From: an uncultured Mycobacteriaceae bacterium
Lineage (GTDB): Bacteria > Actinomycetota > Actinomycetes > Mycobacteriales > Mycobacteriaceae
DNA length: 64,000 bases
Direction of reading: 5' to 3'
NCBI GenBank assembly: GCA_902826815.1
Contig: CADEGF010000007.1
Location: 84,155-148,154 of the forward strand
Part shown: positions 36,742-49,188 of the stretch, piece by piece
Layout: each line of letters starts with the position of its first letter
Position numbering within the stretch: position 1 is the stretch's first letter
Program-made: the position numbers and the translations under genes
Notes under the pieces: model-generated
The model's input: the letters and a program-made list of their open reading frames with translations, nothing else
What the model was told of the DNA's origin: nothing
The model's database searches: none

Positions 36742-37845
36742 TCAGGCGGTGAGGCGCTGGACGGCGGCGGCGATTCGTTCGTCGGTCGCCGTCAACGCAA
36801 TACGAACGTGGTGCGACCCGCGCGGCCCGTAGAACTCACCAGGGGCGACGAGGATTCCGCGCTGCGCGAGCCATCGGACGGTGTCGCGACAGGCCTCGCC
36901 CCGGCTCGCCCAGATGTAGAGACCTGCCTCGGAGTGGTCGACGGCGAAACCTGCCGCCTGCACCGCGGGCAGAAGCGCTGACCGGCGTCGCTCGTAGCGC
37001 TCGCGCTGCTCGCGTTCGTGCTCATCGTCGTCGAGGGCGGCGACCATGGCGCCCTGCACAGGCGTCGGCATCATCATGCCCGCGTGCTTGCGCACCGCGA
37101 GCAGTTCGGCGACCAGAGTCCGGTCGCCCGCGACGAACCCCGCCCGGTAGCCGGCCAGCGACGAGGTCTTGGAAAGGGAGTGGATGGCCAGAAGGCCGGT
37201 GTGGTCGCCGTCGCACACCGACGGATGCAGAAGCGATAGGGGTTCGGCGTCCCAGCCGAGCCCGAGGTAGCACTCGTCGGATGCGACGATCGCGCCGCGT
37301 TCGCGCGCCCACCCGACGACCTTGCGTAAGTGGTCGGCGCCGAGCACGGCACCCGTCGGATTGCTGGGAGAGTTGATGAAGATCAGCGCGGGCGACCGCG
37401 GACCGAGCTGGGTCAGCGAGTCGGCAAGTAGCACCTGCGCACCCGCCAGTCGCCCGCCGACTTCGTAAGTCGGATAGGCCAATTCGGGGACCACGACGAT
37501 ATCTTGTGGACCAAGGCCGAGCAGCGTCGGCAGCCAGGCGATGAGTTCCTTGGTACCGATCGCGGGCAGCACGGCGCCCTCGTCGAGGTCGGTCACGCCG
37601 TAGCGACGATTGAGTGCCGCTACCGCCGACTCGCGAAGCGCGGTCGTGCCTGCCGTGGTCGGATAGCCTGGCGCTGCGCTCGCCGCTGCAAGCGCCTCGC
37701 GGATCAGCGGTGCGACCGGATCAACCGGCGTGCCGACGGACAGGTCGACGATGCCGTCGGGATGCGAGCGGGCCTGTGCCGTCGCGTCGGCGAGGGTGTC
37801 CCAGGGAAAAACCGGAAGCCCCGCGGAGATGCCGCGGCGAACCAC
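36742..37845 (-). CDS. dapC: N-succinyldiaminopimelate aminotransferase (DapC)
   Basis: A 367-aa class I/II aminotransferase. The PLP lysine is in HSLSKTSSLAGYRAGF; FINSPSNPTGAV and ASDECYLGLGWD are fold-type I motifs, and HHVRIALT carries the carboxylate-binding arginine. It matches Rv1178 (362 aa), the proposed DapC that forms N-succinyl-LL-DAP. GTG 37845 begins 9 nt after the fdxC stop; fdxC-dapC is the mycobacterial arrangement. With dapD and dapE it gives three DAP-pathway genes in this window. Confidence 0.9.
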   Translation of the reverse strand: MVRRGISAGLPVFPWDTLADATAQARSHPDGIVDLSVGTPVDPVAPLIREALAAASAAPGYPTTAGTTALRESAVAALNRRYGVTDLDEGAVLPAIGTKELIAWLPTLLGLGPQDIVVVPELAYPTYEVGGRLAGAQVLLADSLTQLGPRSPALIFINSPSNPTGAVLGADHLRKVVGWARERGAIVASDECYLGLGWDAEPLSLLHPSVCDGDHTGLLAIHSLSKTSSLAGYRAGFVAGDRTLVAELLAVRKHAGMMMPTPVQGAMVAALDDDEHEREQRERYERRRSALLPAVQAAGFAVDHSEAGLYIWASRGEACRDTVRWLAQRGILVAPGEFYGPRGSHHVRIALTATDERIAAAVQRLTA

Positions 37846-37853
37846 GGCGGCTG

Positions 37854-38177
37854 TTACTCCTCGCCTTGGGGCGCGAGCTCCTTGACCGAGGGCGGGTCGT
37901 TCTCGGTCATACCGACCTTGGAAGCGCCGCCTGGCGATCCCAGCTCCGAGAAGAAGTCGGCGTTGATCTGGGTGTAGGAGCTCCACTGGTCGGGCACATC
38001 GTCTTCGTAGTAGATGGCCTCGACGGGGCAGACGGGCTCACATGCGCCGCAGTCCACACATTCGTCAGGGTGGATGTACAGCATGCGTGCGCCCTCGTAG
38101 ATGCAATCAACGGGACATTCCTCGATACAGGCTTTGTCCTTGATGTCGACGCAGGGTTCGGCGATCGTGTACGTCAC
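37854..38177 (-). CDS. fdxC: 7Fe ferredoxin (FdxC)
   Basis: A 107-aa ferredoxin with [3Fe-4S] and [4Fe-4S] ligands: CVDIKDKACIEECPVDC at the N-terminus and CVDCGACEPVCPVEA in the middle, plus the acidic C-terminal tail typical of actinobacterial 7Fe ferredoxins. Carries electrons to unidentified partners. GTG 38177 has SD GAGGAG 6 nt upstream. It is followed by dapC. Confidence 0.95.
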   Translation of the reverse strand: MTYTIAEPCVDIKDKACIEECPVDCIYEGARMLYIHPDECVDCGACEPVCPVEAIYYEDDVPDQWSSYTQINADFFSELGSPGGASKVGMTENDPPSVKELAPQGEE

Positions 38178-38505
38178 TGAAAGCTCCTCGAGTCCTCTCG
38201 ATCAACCTGATCAATGGGGCTGCTGCCTGTGGTTAGGGCCCGCCGAAATTCGCTCCAGTATCCGATGTGGATTTCAGGAGGTTTGTGTCAGCCTGCCCTA
38301 ACTTTTGGCGCCCACCGTTGGTGGACGCGTAGTTACTGATACTAGACGTTGCATATACAAGTGCCTAGTCGGCACACCTTCGTCCGAGTCGACACCGGGT
38401 TGACGAACCCGCTCCGGCTTGATCAATCCCTCAGCACGCACAGCGCTGCGAAATGGGAAATTGTTCTCATGTGCAGCCACTACGTCGAGTAATACCGTCG
38501 ACGAT
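38178..38505. other. Intergenic region between divergent fdxC and lipoprotein genes
   Basis: 328 bp without a convincing ORF. It contains the fdxC SD and, at its right end, TACCGT (38493-38498), a -10 box placed 7 nt before the lipoprotein GTG. Confidence 0.4.
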
Positions 38506-39024
38506 GTGGCCGTGCTCCGATCGCACCTCTCGTTGGTCCTGTTAGCTTCCGCGCTCAGCAGCTGTAGTTTCAATTTTTCGGCGGGCGGGCCGGATTACGG
38601 GAAGCTGGAAAGTGGGATCACCGACGAGTTGAACGCGGCGTATGCCCAGATGTCCCGCCAGGTATCGAGCGTCGTTTGTCCGCGCCAGTCGAACACCCCG
38701 AAGGCCGGCGACACATTTGTATGTACCGCCGATGTTGAGGGTCATGATGTACGCGTTGAGGTCGAGCTCGCGGACGATGAAAGCGCAGACTTCAGAACGC
38801 TCGATGTTCTGTTCGATCTCCCCGACACGGCGAAAAGCCTTTCTCGCGAGATCTCGGCCGAGCACGGGTTTGCCGTGACTGTCACATGCGGCAAAGGCCT
38901 GGAGGTCGTGGCGATCGGGGAATCGTTCGAGTGCACCGCGGCCGATCGAGCGGGCGATACCCGCACCGTGAAGGTCACCGCCGGCGAAGTGGGCGTCGAA
39001 GACCGCTGGGAGTTGGTCGAATAG
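38506..39024 (+). CDS. Lipoprotein with two DUF4333-like domains
   Basis: A 172-aa lipoprotein. The signal segment VAVLRSHLSLVLLASALSSC ends in lipobox LSSC, so Cys20 should be acylated. Two similar segments follow, each with a pair of cysteines (VVCPRQ...FVCTADV and VTCGKG...FECTAAD), the DUF4333 pattern of mycobacterial lipoproteins. GTG 38506 is supported by -10 TACCGT exactly 7 nt upstream; the frame runs open further upstream to 38419. Function unknown. Confidence 0.75.
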   Translation: MAVLRSHLSLVLLASALSSCSFNFSAGGPDYGKLESGITDELNAAYAQMSRQVSSVVCPRQSNTPKAGDTFVCTADVEGHDVRVEVELADDESADFRTLDVLFDLPDTAKSLSREISAEHGFAVTVTCGKGLEVVAIGESFECTAADRAGDTRTVKVTAGEVGVEDRWELVE

Positions 39025-39060
39025 CCCACGTATAAGGCGTGGTCGCCGACTGATCTGGGA

Positions 39061-39066
39061 TACTCT
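39061..39066 (+). promoter_or_regulatory. -10 box TACTCT
   Basis: TACTCT ends 8 nt before ATG 39075 of the LuxR-type regulator; no SD present, so a near-leaderless start is likely. Confidence 0.45.
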
Positions 39067-39074
39067 GCCTGCCA

Positions 39075-41723
39075 ATGGCGGGCATCGCGTTGCGAGCTGA
39101 ACTCAATCACGCGCTTGCACAAAGATGGTCGAAGACCCTTCAGGGCGTTGGTCACGTCGTTGTCCTGCTGGGCGATGCCGGAATCGGCAAGTCGACCACG
39201 TTGTCACGGCTAGCCGACCTCATCGGCGATGTAGCGCACCTGACCTCATGTCGTGGCGGTGATGTCGGGACGCCGATGTCGACGGCCACGGAGATCGCCG
39301 CCGCGCTTGCGATTCCCGACGCGCTACCCGTGGACCCGTTGCGGGCCGCCGACATTCTCTGTGCCGGACTGGAACAAGCCGGTTCGACAGCACTGCTCAT
39401 CGACGATATCCACGACGCGGATCCATCCAGCCGGACGGCGCTGAATCTCGCGCTGCGGCGTGCCGCGGCGACCGGGGTCATGGTCGTTGTAACCGGCCGC
39501 AACGTGCCGTCGGCACTGACGTTCGCTGAAGGATTCGATACGCAGGTACTCGACGGTCTTGCGGCCGCGGATGCCGTTGCGGTGCTGGAGGCAGCGAGCG
39601 ATGTTCCAATTGCCCCTCAGATTATCCAGCGGTTGCTCGAGGTGGCTGACGGAAATCCGCTCGCGCTGGCTCACCTGCCCCACGCGCTGTCGCCCGAGCA
39701 ACTCTCGGGAGCGCAACTGCTGCCCGAGGCTATTCCGCTTGTCGGCGACCTCCGCGCCGTGTTCACGCGACAGCTTCCACGCCCGGGCACCGCGGCCAGG
39801 GAACTGCTCGACCTCGCCGCAGTGTCTGCCGATGGTTCGTGGGCCGTGCTCACCGCGTTGCACCCCAGCGCCGGGGACGGGTTGGCGGACCTTGAAGACG
39901 GGGGGCTGGCGAGCCTGAGCGATGGCCGACTGGTGCTGCGGCACCCGCTGTTGCGCAGCGCCGCCGTCAGCGCGATGCCCAAGAGTCGATGGCGGGCACT
40001 CAACCTGCGCTTCGCAGCGGTGTCGTCGTTGCCCGACGATGTGCTTCTCGCTCATCGCGCGCGGGGCACACTCGGCCCCGATGACGAGCTGGTGGATGCT
40101 CTGGTTGACGCGTCGCGAGTCATGCGGGTCCGTGGTGGCACCGACGCCGCGGCGCGAATGCTCGACCGAGCCGTCGATCTGACCGGCAGCGATGTGCGCC
40201 GCGGACGACTCCGGCTGGAGGCCGCCAAGTTACTGGGCGCCGCAGGCGAGGCGACCGCCGCGCGGCACCGGCTGGAGGCGGTTCTCGACGACCATGCGTC
40301 GCATGACATGCATGTCGACGCGACGCTCACTCTGGCCATCCTCGAAGCCGTCGACGGCGCACCTGCGGCAGCCTGCCAGCGGCTGATGGAATGTCTGGTG
40401 GTCGCGACCCCGGCCGAAGTCGGCTCGGTTCACGCGCGGCTCACGCTCCCCCTCGGAATGCTGGGCCTCGTCGGGCAGATCGTGATCCACGCCGAAGCCG
40501 CTGTGGAGAACAGCAAGCCCGACTCGCCCGAATGGGTTGTCGCACGCGTGGTTCTCGCGCACGCCGCCAGTGCGCAAAGCGAAAGCCGCGCGACAGAACT
40601 CGTCGGCGAACTTCTCGAAGAGGTCGACCTGGTCACCGCGGTCCAGCACGACCCGATGGCGGGTCTGCACATCGGCCGCGCTCTGTCCATCGCCGAGCAA
40701 TACGATGCAGCCGTTTCGGCGCTGACCGAGCTCGGCGCCCGGCTGCGCGGCGAAGGCGCACGATCTGCGCTCGCGATGACCTTCGGAGCTCTGGGCGAAA
40801 CCCACGTTCGCGCTTCGCGGTTCGATGAGGCACTCGCGTGCCTCGATGAGGCGATTGCGCTCAGTCTGGCCACGGGGCAGCGGGCGTTCGCCCCCTTCTG
40901 GTTATCGTTGCGCGCGCGGGTGCACGCGGTCCGTGGAGACGACAGGGCATCCGCGACGGATCTCAGCTTGGGGTTCGCGATCTCAACCGAATTGTCGACA
41001 TTCGGTGCGCGCTACTTCCTGCTGGCGAACGCTGGACTGGCCGCCCTGACATCACAGCACTACGACGAAGCGGTGACGCACCTCGCCGAGTGCTGGGCAT
41101 TCGAACAGGCCGACGCGTTGTTGGCGCCACAACTGGCCAGATGGCATGTGGACTTGGTCGAAGCGTACGTGGCATGCGGGCGGCACGACGACGCCGTGCC
41201 TGTGCTGGCCCACCTGGTCGCGGTCTCCGCCGAACCAGGGGCAAGTCGATGGACGAAGGCCACCGCCTATCGGGCGAAGGCGCTGATTTGTGCGGACTCC
41301 GACCCCGGTCGGGCGGTGGAACTGCTCGACCTGGCGCTGGCCACCTACGATTCGCGCGTCGACTGCTTCGACCGTGCCCGCGCGTTTCTCCAGAAGGCGC
41401 TGATGGCGCAGGAGCGCGCTGACCGAGAAGCTGCCTGCGCGGAAGCCCTCCATGCATTCCACAGACTGGGTGCGGTCCCTTGGGCGGCGCGTCTGACTTC
41501 CGCGACACAAACCGACGAAACCGACTCGTTGACCGAAGCGGAGAGCCGGGTACTCGCCGAAGTCGCCAAAGGTCTGACCAACCGACAGATCGCAAAGCGC
41601 TTGCACCTGAGTATCAAGACAGTCGCCAACCACCTGTACCACGCGTACCGGAAACTGGGGGTGGCATCGCGCACCGAGGCCGCGCGTTACGTAATCCTCA
41701 AGGAGACCGGCAACGGTCGGTAA
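39075..41723 (+). CDS. Large ATP-binding LuxR-family (LAL) regulator
   Basis: An 882-aa regulator: N-terminal AAA/STAND ATPase with Walker A GDAGIGKST (33-41) and Walker B ALLIDDIHDAD (about 104-114), a long TPR-like helical middle, and a C-terminal LuxR helix-turn-helix (LTEAESRVLAEVAKGLTNRQIAKRLHLSIKTVANHLYHAYRKLGV, about 822-866). Such proteins activate adjacent or distant operons in response to metabolites. Target is unknown; the divergent organisation gives no obvious one. Confidence 0.9.
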   Translation: MAGIALRAELNHALAQRWSKTLQGVGHVVVLLGDAGIGKSTTLSRLADLIGDVAHLTSCRGGDVGTPMSTATEIAAALAIPDALPVDPLRAADILCAGLEQAGSTALLIDDIHDADPSSRTALNLALRRAAATGVMVVVTGRNVPSALTFAEGFDTQVLDGLAAADAVAVLEAASDVPIAPQIIQRLLEVADGNPLALAHLPHALSPEQLSGAQLLPEAIPLVGDLRAVFTRQLPRPGTAARELLDLAAVSADGSWAVLTALHPSAGDGLADLEDGGLASLSDGRLVLRHPLLRSAAVSAMPKSRWRALNLRFAAVSSLPDDVLLAHRARGTLGPDDELVDALVDASRVMRVRGGTDAAARMLDRAVDLTGSDVRRGRLRLEAAKLLGAAGEATAARHRLEAVLDDHASHDMHVDATLTLAILEAVDGAPAAACQRLMECLVVATPAEVGSVHARLTLPLGMLGLVGQIVIHAEAAVENSKPDSPEWVVARVVLAHAASAQSESRATELVGELLEEVDLVTAVQHDPMAGLHIGRALSIAEQYDAAVSALTELGARLRGEGARSALAMTFGALGETHVRASRFDEALACLDEAIALSLATGQRAFAPFWLSLRARVHAVRGDDRASATDLSLGFAISTELSTFGARYFLLANAGLAALTSQHYDEAVTHLAECWAFEQADALLAPQLARWHVDLVEAYVACGRHDDAVPVLAHLVAVSAEPGASRWTKATAYRAKALICADSDPGRAVELLDLALATYDSRVDCFDRARAFLQKALMAQERADREAACAEALHAFHRLGAVPWAARLTSATQTDETDSLTEAESRVLAEVAKGLTNRQIAKRLHLSIKTVANHLYHAYRKLGVASRTEAARYVILKETGNGR

Positions 41724-41766
41724 TCCGTCAGCAGACGGCCGCACACCACTATGCGCACAGGTGCAG

Positions 41767-41780
41767 TGCAACAAGTTGCA
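41767..41780. promoter_or_regulatory. Palindromic operator upstream of padR
   Basis: TGCAAC-AA-GTTGCA is a perfect dyad. It overlaps a -35-like TTGCAT (41776-41781) that sits 18 bp from the -10 TACGCT (41800-41805), itself 6 nt before the padR GTG. This placement suits autorepression. Confidence 0.5.
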
Positions 41781-41811
41781 TATGCCGGCGATGTGCTTCT
41801 ACGCTGCCCGC

Positions 41812-44381
<2,570 letters not shown>

Positions 44382-44411
44382 CCCTAGCCCGCTATCCAGC
44401 CCGCTCCCTCA

Positions 44412-44479
44412 CACCGCGAGCGTGCGAGTCTGCACCCGACACGCCGCACCCTGGTGGCATTTTGCGCACCCTCGCGGTG
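44412..44479. repeat. Intergenic palindromic repeat, family A copy 2
   Basis: Arms at 44412-44426 and 44465-44479 pair at 14 of 15 positions. The left arm GCGAGCGTGCG and the following GACACGCCGC match copy 1 at 24498-24573. It separates the convergent fadH and yceI-like genes. Confidence 0.65.
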
Positions 44480-44492
44480 GGGAGAACCCGCG

Positions 44493-45044
44493 TCAGGCCT
44501 GCTTCAGGGCCTCGATCTCCAGGGTGATGGTCACCTTGTCGCCGACGACGGCACCGCCGGTCTCCAGCGGCAGGTCGACGACGATGCCGAAGTCCTTGCG
44601 GTTCAGCACAACCGACGCGGTGAAGCCGGCGACCTCGCCATGGCCCATACCGGGATTGGTGCCGTTGAACTCGAGGTCGAGGCTGACCGGCTTGGCGATG
44701 CCCTTCAAGGTGAAGACGCCGTCGAGCACGTAGGAGTCGCCGCTCTCGCGGACGCCGGTCGAGGCGAATGTCGCGGTCGGATGGTTCTCCACGTCGAAGT
44801 ACTCGGCGGACTTCAAGTGAGCGTCTCGCTGCTCGTTACGGGTGTCGACCGAGTCGACGGCGATCTCCGCAGTCACAGCCGGGGTGCCGTCCTCGCCGAC
44901 CACGACCGCACCCGAGAACCCGTCGAAGGTTCCTCGGACCTTACTCACCAGCAGATGGCGTACGGAGAACGCGATCGACGAGTGAACGGGATCGATGGCC
45001 CACGTCCCTGCGGTGAGCTCGGTGGTTGCGGTGGCTGCGGTCAT
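44493..45044 (-). CDS. YceI family protein
   Basis: A 183-aa lipocalin-like YceI-domain protein: WAIDPVHSSIAFSVRHLLVSKVRGTFDGFSG at the N-terminus and the repeated beta pattern through FTASVVLNRKDFGIVVD. YceI proteins bind amphiphilic molecules such as polyisoprenoids; no signal peptide is present, so it is probably cytosolic. ATG 45044 has SD GAGGAG 6 nt upstream. Confidence 0.9.
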   Translation of the reverse strand: MTAATATTELTAGTWAIDPVHSSIAFSVRHLLVSKVRGTFDGFSGAVVVGEDGTPAVTAEIAVDSVDTRNEQRDAHLKSAEYFDVENHPTATFASTGVRESGDSYVLDGVFTLKGIAKPVSLDLEFNGTNPGMGHGEVAGFTASVVLNRKDFGIVVDLPLETGGAVVGDKVTITLEIEALKQA

Positions 45045-45199
45045 GTGACTCTCCTCGAGTTGCGTGTCGGCCTTTCCGACAGCGTCGAGAAGATAAAGCG
45101 GACTCTGGTCCGCTTCTATTCCCGCGACCTTACGGATTCTCCGCCCCCAACGGGCTGTCATTTCCCGGCAACCGCCGTTGGCGCTGCTATACCTGCCTC

Positions 45200-45805
45200 A
45201 TGGTCACCAGAATCGCACCACCCAAGCATGACCAAGTCCTTCACATCCGGCAGCTCAAGGCCGACGAGCTCGAGGAGGTGCGGGCGAGCAAGCGATGCTT
45301 CAAGGAAGCCGCCTGGGACGAATGGCGGACGACTCAACCTCTTGAGTTCGACGGCTATAACCACGAGTTCAAGGTCGTTTCAGACTTCCCCACCGACCTG
45401 GTATCGGTCCCCAACATCTTCTCCTGGTTCATCCCACGAGCAGGGCGATATGCGCGCGCGGCCGTCCTTCACGACTATCTGTGGCGCCGCCCGATGAGGA
45501 TCAATCGGCGCGATGCCGACAGGCGGTTCCGCCGCCAAATGGAACTGGACGGGGTCGGCATGCTTCGCAGGTGGATCATGTGGGCGGCGGTCCGCGCAAT
45601 CTCGATCGGGACGTGCAAAGGCGGCCCAGGTTCGTGGAAGGACGCAGTGGGGGCCGGCGCGCTGCTTCTCTTCGTTGCTCTGCCGATTGTGCTGGTACCG
45701 GCGTTGGCCATCGTGCTATCCATCGTGGTTTTCTGGATCGTCGAGTCGCTGGTCGCGTTGTTCGCACCCGGCGAGACCGTCCAGTGGCCACAGGTAATGA
45801 CGTAG
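45200..45805 (+). CDS. DUF1353-domain protein with C-terminal membrane hairpin
   Basis: A 201-aa protein. Residues about 30-130 form a DUF1353 domain (VVSDFPTDLVSVP, AAVLHDYLWRRP, RRDADRRFRRQMELDGVG), a family also found in phages and of unknown function. Residues about 148-190 are strongly hydrophobic, enough for two membrane helices. ATG 45200 with TATACC 6 nt upstream is a possible leaderless start; an alternative upstream frame overlaps yceI and is unlikely. Confidence 0.78.
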   Translation: MVTRIAPPKHDQVLHIRQLKADELEEVRASKRCFKEAAWDEWRTTQPLEFDGYNHEFKVVSDFPTDLVSVPNIFSWFIPRAGRYARAAVLHDYLWRRPMRINRRDADRRFRRQMELDGVGMLRRWIMWAAVRAISIGTCKGGPGSWKDAVGAGALLLFVALPIVLVPALAIVLSIVVFWIVESLVALFAPGETVQWPQVMT

Positions 45806-45815
45806 CCGGTCGACG

Positions 45816-46277
45816 CTACTGGCGCTCACCCCAAACCGCCTGCGCACCGGCATCACCGATACGCACCACGCCCACGATCGACGACACCCCGACGACCACG
45901 GCAAGCACCGCCGCGATCACGGACAGTGTGCGTTTCGGCTCCGAGGAACGGGACTCCGTCCAGTGCTGAATCGCCTGCACGATCGCTACGACCAGCAATC
46001 CGATGGCGAAGTAGATCATCCACGCGCCACGCTGCTCGTGTGCTTCCAGAATCGGAGCGGGCTGCGGCTGCTGGTTGTACAGCCACTCGCCCGCCGACGT
46101 GGTCAGAGGTGTCAGCACCACTACCGCTGCGGCGAGTGCCAGGTTGAGCCACACCAAACGCCTGCGGGCGGCCGGCCAAATGGCGCAGAGGATTTCGAGC
46201 GCCGCCACGAGCGGCGCGAGCACCACGATGGCGTGGACGAGCAGGACATGGGCGGGCAAACCGAAAAGGGTTGTCAC
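45816..46277 (-). CDS. Four-helix membrane protein, DUF2231-like
   Basis: A 153-aa integral membrane protein with four hydrophobic segments (about 8-28, 38-58, 85-105, 118-140) and the LPAHVLLVHAIVVLAPL start typical of DUF2231 proteins. Function unknown. Its stop lies 10 bp from that of the convergent DUF1353 gene. Confidence 0.78.
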   Translation of the reverse strand: MTTLFGLPAHVLLVHAIVVLAPLVAALEILCAIWPAARRRLVWLNLALAAAVVVLTPLTTSAGEWLYNQQPQPAPILEAHEQRGAWMIYFAIGLLVVAIVQAIQHWTESRSSEPKRTLSVIAAVLAVVVGVSSIVGVVRIGDAGAQAVWGERQ

Positions 46278-46389
46278 GGCGCGCTCCTGGGCTGGGACTA
46301 GCGACAGTCACTTTTGTATACGTAATGAGCGTGACACTCGGTTCACCAGCAGGCGTGGATTCCGGCGCCGAAGGCCCCGGTGAGTCGCG

Positions 46390-48969
46390 TCAGGCGGCCA
46401 GTGGTGCGTAGGTGGTGGTGCGCTGACGTGCGGGTCGGCCGATGCCTTCGGCGATCGCGGTCAGTTCGTCGACACTCATGGCAGACCCGAACTCCGAACC
46501 GGCCATCCGGGAGATGGTCTCCTCCATCAGCGTGCCGCCCAGGTCGTTCGCGCCGCCGTTGAGCATCACCTGGGTGCGCTCCACGCCGAGTTTGACCCAG
46601 CTGGTCTGGATATGGGAGATCCTGCCGTGCAGCATTATTCGCGCCAAGGCGTGAACGGCGCGGTTGTCGCGGTGCGTCGGGCCGGGCCGTGCCCCACCCG
46701 CCAGGTACAGCGGCGAGGACTGGTGCACGAACGGCAACGGCACGAATTCGGTGAACCCGCCGGTCCTGTCCTGAATATCGGTCAGCACCCGCAGGTGACC
46801 GACCCAGTGCTTGGGCGTGTCGACGTGGCCGTACATCATGGTCGAACTCGACCGCAGCCCCACCTCGTGCGCGGTGCTGACGACCTCGATCCACATCGAC
46901 GTGGGCAACTTGCCCTTGGTCAGGACCCAGCGGACCTCGTCGTCGAGGATCTCCGCCGCGGTGCCGGGGATGGATCCGAGTCCGGCCTCGCGCAGGCCGA
47001 TCAACCACTCCCGGATCGACAACCCGCTCTTGGTCACGCCGTTGGCGATCTCCATCGGCGAGAACGCGTGCACGTGCATCGACGGCACCCGCTGCTTCAC
47101 CGCGCGCACCAGATCGGCGTAACCGGTGACCGGCAGTTCCGGGTCGATACCGCCCTGCATGCAGACCTCGGTCGCGCCCGCGACATGGGCCTCCCACGCG
47201 CGGTCGGCGACTTCGGTGGTCGACAGGGAGTAGGCGTCGGCGTCGCCCTTGCGTTGTGCGAACGCGCAGAACCGGCAGCCGGTGTAGCAGATGTTGGTGA
47301 AGTTGATGTTGCGGTTCACGACGAACGTGACCTCATCACCGACGGTGTCGCGGCGCAACGAATCCGCCAGCGCGGCAACGGCATCCAGCGCTGGACCCTC
47401 CGCCGTGGCCAATGCCAGGTATTCGTCGTCGCTGCATCCCGCGGGGTCCCGTTCCGCGGACCGCAGAGCCGCGACGACGTCGGTGTCGATGCGCTCAGGG
47501 GCGCGGGCGGCGAGCTCCCCCACCTTCTCCCGAATGGATTCCCAATCCCCGAATGCGCTGTCCAAGTCGCTGCGGGTGGTCGTCAACCGGCCCTCGGAGT
47601 CGATCGCTTCGTGCAGATCGATCCGGCCTAGCGACTCCGAAGCCTCGTCGGGCTCCTGCCACGGTCGCCCGACCGGGTTGACGTCCATTGCGAAACCGGT
47701 GTCGGGGTCGGCCAGTGCGGCGACGTGGCCCTGCACGCGCGGATCGATCCACGCCGCGCCTGCCTGAACATAGGGCGGCTGCGCGGTCAAGCGCTGCACG
47801 AGGTCGTAGCCCGCCTCGGCGGTGACCGCGGCGAGTTCGTCCAATGCCGGCCAGGGCCGTTCGGGGTTGACGTGATCCGGCGTCAACGGCGATACGCCGC
47901 CCCAGTCGTCGACGCCCGCGCCGATCAGGGCGAGGCATTCGTCGCGCGACACCAGGTTCGGCGGCGCCTGGATACGCATCTTGGGTCCCAGCACCAGCCG
48001 GGACACCGCGATCGTCGCCAGGAAGTCGTCGATACCGGCGTCGGGCGTCGACGCCATCGCGGTGTGATCCTTGGCCCGGAAGTTCTGCACGATCACTTCC
48101 TGGACGTGACCGAACGCCTTGTGGGACTTCCGGATCGCGTGCATGGTCTCGGCGCGTTCGGTGAGCGTCTCGCCGATGCCGACCAGAAGACCGGTGGTGA
48201 ACGGAATCGACAGCCGCCCCGCGTCATCGAGCGTCCGCAGCCGAACGTCGGGATCCTTGTCCGGGCTGCCGTAATGCGCCAGACCCTTCGTCTCGAACAG
48301 CCGACGCGACGTGGTCTCGAGCATCATGCCCATCGACGGCGCGACCGGCTTGAGGCGTGAGAGCTCCGACCACGTCATCACACCCGGGTTCAGGTGCGGC
48401 AGCAGTCCGGTCTCCTCGAGCACGCGAATCGCCATGGCGCGCACGTAGTCCAGCGTCGAGTCGTAGCCGCGCTCGTCGAGCCACTGCCGCGCTTCATCCC
48501 ACCGGGCCTCGGGCCGGTCACCGAGTGTGAAAAGCGCTTCCTTGCAGCCGAGTTCGGCGCCGCGGCGGGCGACGTCGACAATCTCGTCGGGCTCCATGAA
48601 CATGCCACAGCCCTCGGCGCGCAGCTTGCCGGGAACGGTGACGAATGTGCAGTAGTGGCAGGTGTCGCGGCACAGATGGGTGACGGGGATGAACACCTTG
48701 CGCGAATAGCTGACCGGCAACCGGCCGTTGGGTCCGCGCCGACTCGACGACGTCAGTCCGGCGTCACGGACGCGTGCGGCGCTGGCACAGAGGTCGGCCA
48801 GGTCGTCTCCGCGGGCTGTTATGGCGATGGCGGCCTCGTCGACGTTCAGCGCGACGCCGTCGCGGGCACGTCGAAGGACACGCCGCAAAGCAGTTGCGCT
48901 GGGCGCTCCGGAACTGGGTGGGACCACCGGGCTGGGCAGATCGGTGCCGTGCTGCGGGTTCAGGGCCAC
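46390..48969 (-). CDS. fbiC: F420 biosynthesis FO synthase (FbiC)
   Basis: An 859-aa bifunctional radical-SAM enzyme making FO, the chromophore of coenzyme F420, from tyrosine and a pyrimidine precursor. The CofG-like half has [10 protein letters not shown] (CX3CX2C, near residue 98) and the CofH-like half [10 protein letters not shown] (near residue 560). Length matches Rv1173 (856 aa). GTG 48969 is the start, with the sequence GGGA close upstream; no better SD seen. Confidence 0.96.
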   Translation of the reverse strand: MALNPQHGTDLPSPVVPPSSGAPSATALRRVLRRARDGVALNVDEAAIAITARGDDLADLCASAARVRDAGLTSSSRRGPNGRLPVSYSRKVFIPVTHLCRDTCHYCTFVTVPGKLRAEGCGMFMEPDEIVDVARRGAELGCKEALFTLGDRPEARWDEARQWLDERGYDSTLDYVRAMAIRVLEETGLLPHLNPGVMTWSELSRLKPVAPSMGMMLETTSRRLFETKGLAHYGSPDKDPDVRLRTLDDAGRLSIPFTTGLLVGIGETLTERAETMHAIRKSHKAFGHVQEVIVQNFRAKDHTAMASTPDAGIDDFLATIAVSRLVLGPKMRIQAPPNLVSRDECLALIGAGVDDWGGVSPLTPDHVNPERPWPALDELAAVTAEAGYDLVQRLTAQPPYVQAGAAWIDPRVQGHVAALADPDTGFAMDVNPVGRPWQEPDEASESLGRIDLHEAIDSEGRLTTTRSDLDSAFGDWESIREKVGELAARAPERIDTDVVAALRSAERDPAGCSDDEYLALATAEGPALDAVAALADSLRRDTVGDEVTFVVNRNINFTNICYTGCRFCAFAQRKGDADAYSLSTTEVADRAWEAHVAGATEVCMQGGIDPELPVTGYADLVRAVKQRVPSMHVHAFSPMEIANGVTKSGLSIREWLIGLREAGLGSIPGTAAEILDDEVRWVLTKGKLPTSMWIEVVSTAHEVGLRSSSTMMYGHVDTPKHWVGHLRVLTDIQDRTGGFTEFVPLPFVHQSSPLYLAGGARPGPTHRDNRAVHALARIMLHGRISHIQTSWVKLGVERTQVMLNGGANDLGGTLMEETISRMAGSEFGSAMSVDELTAIAEGIGRPARQRTTTYAPLAA

Positions 48970-49188
48970 TCCCGTGTAACCGCACGTTCGTCAATCATCA
49001 TCCGCACGTCTCACATTCTGAAACACCGGCGCCTTGCATATCGGCCACAGTAGTCCGCGGGACGGTCGGTGTGTCGGCTGCGGTCGCCTCGGCGAACGCC
49101 GACACGCTCGAGGTCGCGATTTGCCGACGCCCGCGTCAACGCACGCGTAGGTTTATCCAGGTCGGGGCACTATTTGGGAGGAGTCGAC

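Noticed and set aside
38298-38573. 91-codon minus-strand ORF overlapping the lipoprotein start
   Set aside because: No SD or domain; overlaps the signal peptide of a well-supported gene.
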